From Azoarcus sp. (GTDB taxonomy: Bacteria; Pseudomonadota; Gammaproteobacteria; Burkholderiales; Rhodocyclaceae), in the NCBI GenBank assembly GCA_031259795.1, contig JAIRLA010000135.1:1-8621 (forward strand): a DNA stretch of 8,621 bases, read 5' to 3'. Every line of letters begins with the position of its first letter. Within the stretch, counting starts at the first letter, position 1. This document shows positions 6,031 through 8,621 of this stretch, in pieces. The notes under the pieces were generated by a model. That model searched no databases. It worked only from the letters and a program-made list of their open reading frames with translations, and was not told where the DNA came from. The position numbers and the translations under genes are program-made.

Positions 6031-6051
6031 AATGGCGGATGGTGTTATAGT
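6022..6051 (+). promoter_or_regulatory. Sigma-70-type promoter for yccA with extended -10
   Basis: ATGACA (6022-6027, 5 of 6 to TTGACA) and TATAGT (6046-6051, 5 of 6 to TATAAT) are separated by 18 nt. TGT directly before the -10 makes it an extended -10. The -35 lies inside the last codons and stop of the hpf-like gene, so yccA can be expressed on its own. Transcription would start near 6058, leaving a leader of about 74 nt. That leader holds an imperfect GC hairpin (about 6063-6090). Confidence 0.6.
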
Positions 6052-6131
6052 CGGCGGCAAGGCGGCGCGGAGACGAGCCGGGCCGCTATCCGTCGATTGG
6101 ACAATTGTTCTGGAACAAAGGAGAACTCTGA

Positions 6132-6797
6132 ATGGAACACACTGGAATCCTGGGCCGCTCGCAGGCCTCCGCGCTGGCGACCAGCAAGGTCATCCGCAAT
6201 ACCTACGCCCTGCTGGCGATGACGTTGACCTTCTCCGCGCTGATGGCCGGAGTATCAATGGCCGTCGGGCTGCCATTCTTCAGCCCGCTGGTGTTTCTCG
6301 GCGGCTACTTCGCGCTGCTTTTCCTCACCGTGAAATGCCGCAACAGCGGCGCCGGCATCGTGTGCGTATTCGCGCTCACCGGTTTCATGGGCGCGACGCT
6401 GGGGCCGATCCTGTCGTACTACCTCGCCACGCCGCACGGTTCGATGCTGGTCATGCAGGCGCTGGGCGCGACCGCATTCATCTTTTTCGCGCTGTCGGCC
6501 TATGCGCTCTATAGCCGCAAGGATTTCTCTTTCATGAGAGGCTTCCTCTTCGTCGGACTGCTGGTCGCTTTCTTTGCGGGACTGGCGGCGGTTTTCTTCG
6601 AGCTTTCGACGCTGTCGCTGGCGGTATCGGCCGCTTTCATCCTGCTTGCCTCGGGCCTCATCCTGTACCAGACCAGCGAAATCATCCACGGCGGCGAAAC
6701 CAACTACATCATGGCGACCGTCACCCTGTACGTGTCGATCTACAACCTTTTCATCAGCCTGCTGCACCTGCTGAGCGTGTTCAGCGGCGACGACTGA
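6132..6797 (+). CDS. yccA: YccA, Bax inhibitor-1 family membrane protein (FtsH modulator)
   Basis: The 221-aa integral inner-membrane protein belongs to the Bax inhibitor-1 (TMBIM) family. Its C-terminal part, TSEIIHGGETNYI followed by ATVTLYVSIYNLFISLL, closely resembles E. coli YccA, and the length is the same class (about 220 aa). YccA binds the membrane protease FtsH (HflB) with HflKC, is itself a slow substrate, and limits FtsH attack on SecY when the translocon jams. Seven hydrophobic segments are visible at about 24-44, 52-67, 74-96, 105-127, 136-156, 162-180 and 197-217, with a soluble N-terminal tail of about 22 residues carrying GRSQASALATSKVIRNTYALL. An AAGGAG 8 nt before the ATG is a strong ribosome binding site. 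It follows the hpf-like gene by 101 nt and has its own likely promoter. Both neighbours can be viewed as stress-protection functions; that link is inference. Confidence 0.93.
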   Translation: MEHTGILGRSQASALATSKVIRNTYALLAMTLTFSALMAGVSMAVGLPFFSPLVFLGGYFALLFLTVKCRNSGAGIVCVFALTGFMGATLGPILSYYLATPHGSMLVMQALGATAFIFFALSAYALYSRKDFSFMRGFLFVGLLVAFFAGLAAVFFELSTLSLAVSAAFILLASGLILYQTSEIIHGGETNYIMATVTLYVSIYNLFISLLHLLSVFSGDD

Positions 6798-6860
6798 TAC
6801 GCGGGTTCTGCGATTCATGCGGCCTCGCGCCTCGCCGCCGCCCTGATCGCAAACCCCGCA

Positions 6861-6895
6861 CGGGAGCGCCGCCGGGAACAATGGCGGCGCTCCCG
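6861..6895. terminator. Strong GC hairpin after yccA, probable terminator
   Basis: A perfect 13-bp stem, CGGGAGCGCCGCC (6861-6873) with GGCGGCGCTCCCG (6883-6895), closes a 9-nt loop 63 nt after the yccA stop. Outer arms GCAAACC-CC-GCA (6849-6860) and TGCGGTTTGC (6903-6912) can extend it with a 2-nt bulge. No U-run follows on either strand, so it may be a Rho-helped or bidirectional terminator, or an RNA-stabilising stem, between convergent transcripts. Confidence 0.55.
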
Positions 6896-6913
6896 CTTCC
6901 AGATGCGGTTTGC

Positions 6914-7056
6914 TCATTTGTTTTGTTGGGCGAAGGTTTGGGTCGCCAGCGTCCCGCCGTCCAGTTTGCCGGGATCGACGATCAGGGCGCTATCGCTGTC
7001 TTCCACGTTGCAGCGGGTCATCGCGCCCTTCGCCCTGGTGGACGGAAGGCAACGAA
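6914..7056 (-). pseudogene. 3' remnant of an unidentified minus-strand gene
   Basis: A minus-strand frame ends with TGA at 6916-6914 and reads back through AKGAMTRCNVEDSDSAL, then IVDPGKLDGGTLATQ and TFAQQNK. Third codon positions are strongly G/C and the residue mix is that of real protein, unlike the two other minus-strand frames here. The frame stays open to an in-frame TAG at 7072-7070, already inside the helicase gene. The sequence therefore looks like the C-terminal 35-45 residues of a gene whose upstream part is gone. ATG 7021 could start a 35-aa small protein, with a weak AAGGG ahead of it. I do not recognise the family. Position and orientation (convergent with yccA) suggest it was truncated when the helicase segment arrived. 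Confidence 0.45.
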
Positions 7057-8621
7057 ATGGACTACAGCGCTACACGCGCATTACAACTTCTTCGCGCCGG
7101 TTCCGGGCGGGCAAACGCCACGTTCCGGGAAGGCCAGGAACAAGCCATTCGCCACGTCGTCGAAGGCAAGGGCCGCCTGCTGGTCGTGCAAAAGACCGGT
7201 TGGGGAAAGAGCTTCGTCTATTTCATAGCAACCAGGCTGCTGCGCGAGTCGGGTGCGGGGCCTGCGCTGCTGATCTCGCCGCTGCTGGCGTTAATGCGAA
7301 ACCAGATCGCCGCCGCCGAGCGCATGGGCATTCGCGCCGCCACGATCAACTCTGACAACACCGATGACTGGGCGGCAGTCGAAGCCAAGCTTGCCGGAGG
7401 AGAAGTCGACATTCTCCTGATTTCGCCCGAGCGGCTGGCAAACGAGCGTTTTCGTACGCAGGTATTGGCGAGCATCGCGGCACGGATTTCCCTATTGGTG
7501 ATCGATGAAGCGCATTGCATCTCCGATTGGGGTCACGATTTCCGCCCGCACTACCGCCTGCTGGAGCGAATCGTCGAAACGCTGCCGCCCAATCTGCGCT
7601 TGCTCGCCACTACGGCAACGGCCAACAACCGTGTGATGGACGATCTCTCCGCCGTGCTCGGGCCCAATCTCAACGTTTCGCGCGGCGATCTCAACCGCAC
7701 CTCTTTGACATTGCAAACCATCCGTCTGCCCAGCCAGGCGGAACGTCTGGCCTGGCTGGCGGAGCAACTCGCCACCCTGCAAGGCCACGGCATCATTTAC
7801 ACGCTGACGGTGCGCGATGCCAACCAGGTCGCCGACTGGCTGAAGAGCCGTGGCTTCAAGGTCGAAGCCTACACCAGCGAAACGGGCGACCGCCGCGAGC
7901 AGTTGGAACAGGCGCTGCTCGACAATCAGGTCAAGGCGCTGGTCGCCACCACGGCGCTGGGCATGGGCTACGACAAGCCCGATCTGGCGTTCGTGCTTCA
8001 CTACCAGATGCCTGGTTCGGTCGTAGCGTATTACCAGCAGGTGGGGCGCGCCGGGCGCGCTCTGGATTCCGCTTATGGCGTGCTGCTCAGTGGGCAGGAA
8101 GAAGCGGATATCACGGATTGGTTCATCCGCAGCGCCTTCCCGACTCGGCGAGAGGTCGCGGATGTTCTGGGCGCATTGGAAGAAGAGCCGAACGGCCTGT
8201 CCGTTCCTGAACTGCTGGGGCGGGTCAATCTCAGCAAAGGGCGTGTCGAGAAAACCATCGCCCTGCTTTCGCTTGAAGCGCCCGCGCCGATCGCCAAACA
8301 AGGCAGCAAATGGCAACTCACGGCGGCGACCCTGGGCGAAGCGTTCTGGGATCGGGCAGAGCGTCTCACCACGTTGAGGCGGGACGAGCAGCAACAAATG
8401 CAGGACTACGTGCGCCTGCCGTTTGGACAGCACATGAATTTCCTGGTCAATGCACTTGATGGCGATCCGAGTCTGGTTACCGCCCCGACATTGCCTCCGT
8501 TGCCCACAAGCGTGAATACGGAACTGGTCAAGAATGCCGTGACCTTCCTGCGCAGAACCAGCCTGCTCATCGAGCCGCGCAAGAAATGGCCGGATGGCGG
8601 AATGCCCCGATATGGCGTCAG
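7057..8621 (+). CDS. RecQ-family ATP-dependent DNA helicase (divergent group), 3' end cut by window edge
   Basis: From ATG 7057 (GGAAGG 7-8 nt upstream) the frame runs 521 codons to the window edge without a stop. RecQ superfamily 2 motifs appear in order: motif 0 FREGQEQAI (23-31), Walker A KTGWGKS (46-52), Ia ISPLLALMRNQ (73-83), II DEAHCISDWGHDFRPHY (150-166, with the RecQ aromatic loop), III ATTATAN (184-190), IV IIYTLTVRDANQVADWL (246-262), V ALVATTALGMGYDKPD (294-309) and VI YYQQVGRAGRALD (325-337). It should unwind DNA 3' to 5' using ATP. It departs from housekeeping RecQ: Walker A has Lys and Trp where Pro and Gly are usual, motif VI ends RALD instead of RDG, and there is a single Cys in the whole visible protein (Cys154). 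The four-cysteine zinc domain that normally follows the core is therefore absent. Residues 360-445 may be a winged-helix-like region, and PTLPPLPTSV (477-486) leads into an uncharacterised C-terminal part. From memory of the group, such proteins can carry a phosphoribosyltransferase-like C-terminus; that part is outside the window. Confidence 0.9.
   Translation, partial: MDYSATRALQLLRAGSGRANATFREGQEQAIRHVVEGKGRLLVVQKTGWGKSFVYFIATRLLRESGAGPALLISPLLALMRNQIAAAERMGIRAATINSDNTDDWAAVEAKLAGGEVDILLISPERLANERFRTQVLASIAARISLLVIDEAHCISDWGHDFRPHYRLLERIVETLPPNLRLLATTATANNRVMDDLSAVLGPNLNVSRGDLNRTSLTLQTIRLPSQAERLAWLAEQLATLQGHGIIYTLTVRDANQVADWLKSRGFKVEAYTSETGDRREQLEQALLDNQVKALVATTALGMGYDKPDLAFVLHYQMPGSVVAYYQQVGRAGRALDSAYGVLLSGQEEADITDWFIRSAFPTRREVADVLGALEEEPNGLSVPELLGRVNLSKGRVEKTIALLSLEAPAPIAKQGSKWQLTAATLGEAFWDRAERLTTLRRDEQQQMQDYVRLPFGQHMNFLVNALDGDPSLVTAPTLPPLPTSVNTELVKNAVTFLRRTSLLIEPRKKWPDGGMPRYGV

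Noticed and set aside
7492..8433. 313-codon open frame on the minus strand
   Set aside because: It is the antisense shadow of the RecQ-like gene, whose plus-strand frame carries all helicase motifs.
1..8621. CRISPR array, tRNA, rRNA or complete insertion sequence
   Set aside because: No regularly spaced repeats, cloverleaf-like segments, rRNA sequence or transposase with terminal repeats could be found by eye.

Overview
The window looks like the chromosome of a GC-rich proteobacterium, most likely a betaproteobacterium. The main reasons are the overlapping rpe-gph pair, a class II cyclic-nucleotide phosphodiesterase of the betaproteobacterial kind, a YccA ortholog and a second, short HPF paralog. 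No rRNA, tRNA or CRISPR array is visible. The species cannot be fixed from the sequence.

Layout. (1) 1-~1330 is an accessory segment, visibly richer in A+T than the rest. On the minus strand it holds a broken tyrosine recombinase (301-~1302) and a RelE/ParE-type toxin gene that runs off the left edge (1-260). An intrinsic terminator overlaps the recombinase stop codon. A palindromic operator lies over the toxin start. (2) ~1330-5352 is a compact minus-strand run read in the order PP2C phosphatase, FHA protein, MBL-fold phosphodiesterase, rpe, gph. Gaps are 64, 85 and 55 nt, and rpe/gph overlap in a GTGA. Signalling genes therefore sit directly upstream of two carbon-metabolism housekeeping genes. 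(3) 5353-5715 is a divergent control region with repeated short motifs. (4) 5716-6797 on the plus strand carries a short HPF/RaiA-family ribosome-associated protein and yccA, an FtsH-modulating membrane protein; a good extended -10 promoter lies in the 3' end of the hpf-like gene. (5) 6798-8621 has a strong hairpin, the cut-off 3' end of an unidentified minus-strand gene, and then the first 521 codons of an unusual RecQ-family helicase that continues past the right edge.

How the parts fit. The PP2C and FHA genes form a Ser/Thr-phosphorylation readout (eraser and reader), but no kinase (writer) is in the window. The phosphodiesterase may add cyclic-nucleotide turnover. rpe makes xylulose-5-phosphate from ribulose-5-phosphate, and gph removes 2-phosphoglycolate. 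In many beta- and gammaproteobacteria trpE follows gph; here a decayed integrase follows, which suggests a mobile element entered behind gph. The right edge also looks accessory: the helicase gene begins where another gene loses its upstream part. The best candidates for something not yet described are the zinc-cysteine-free RecQ-like helicase and whatever follows it, and the locked-in toxin/integrase island.
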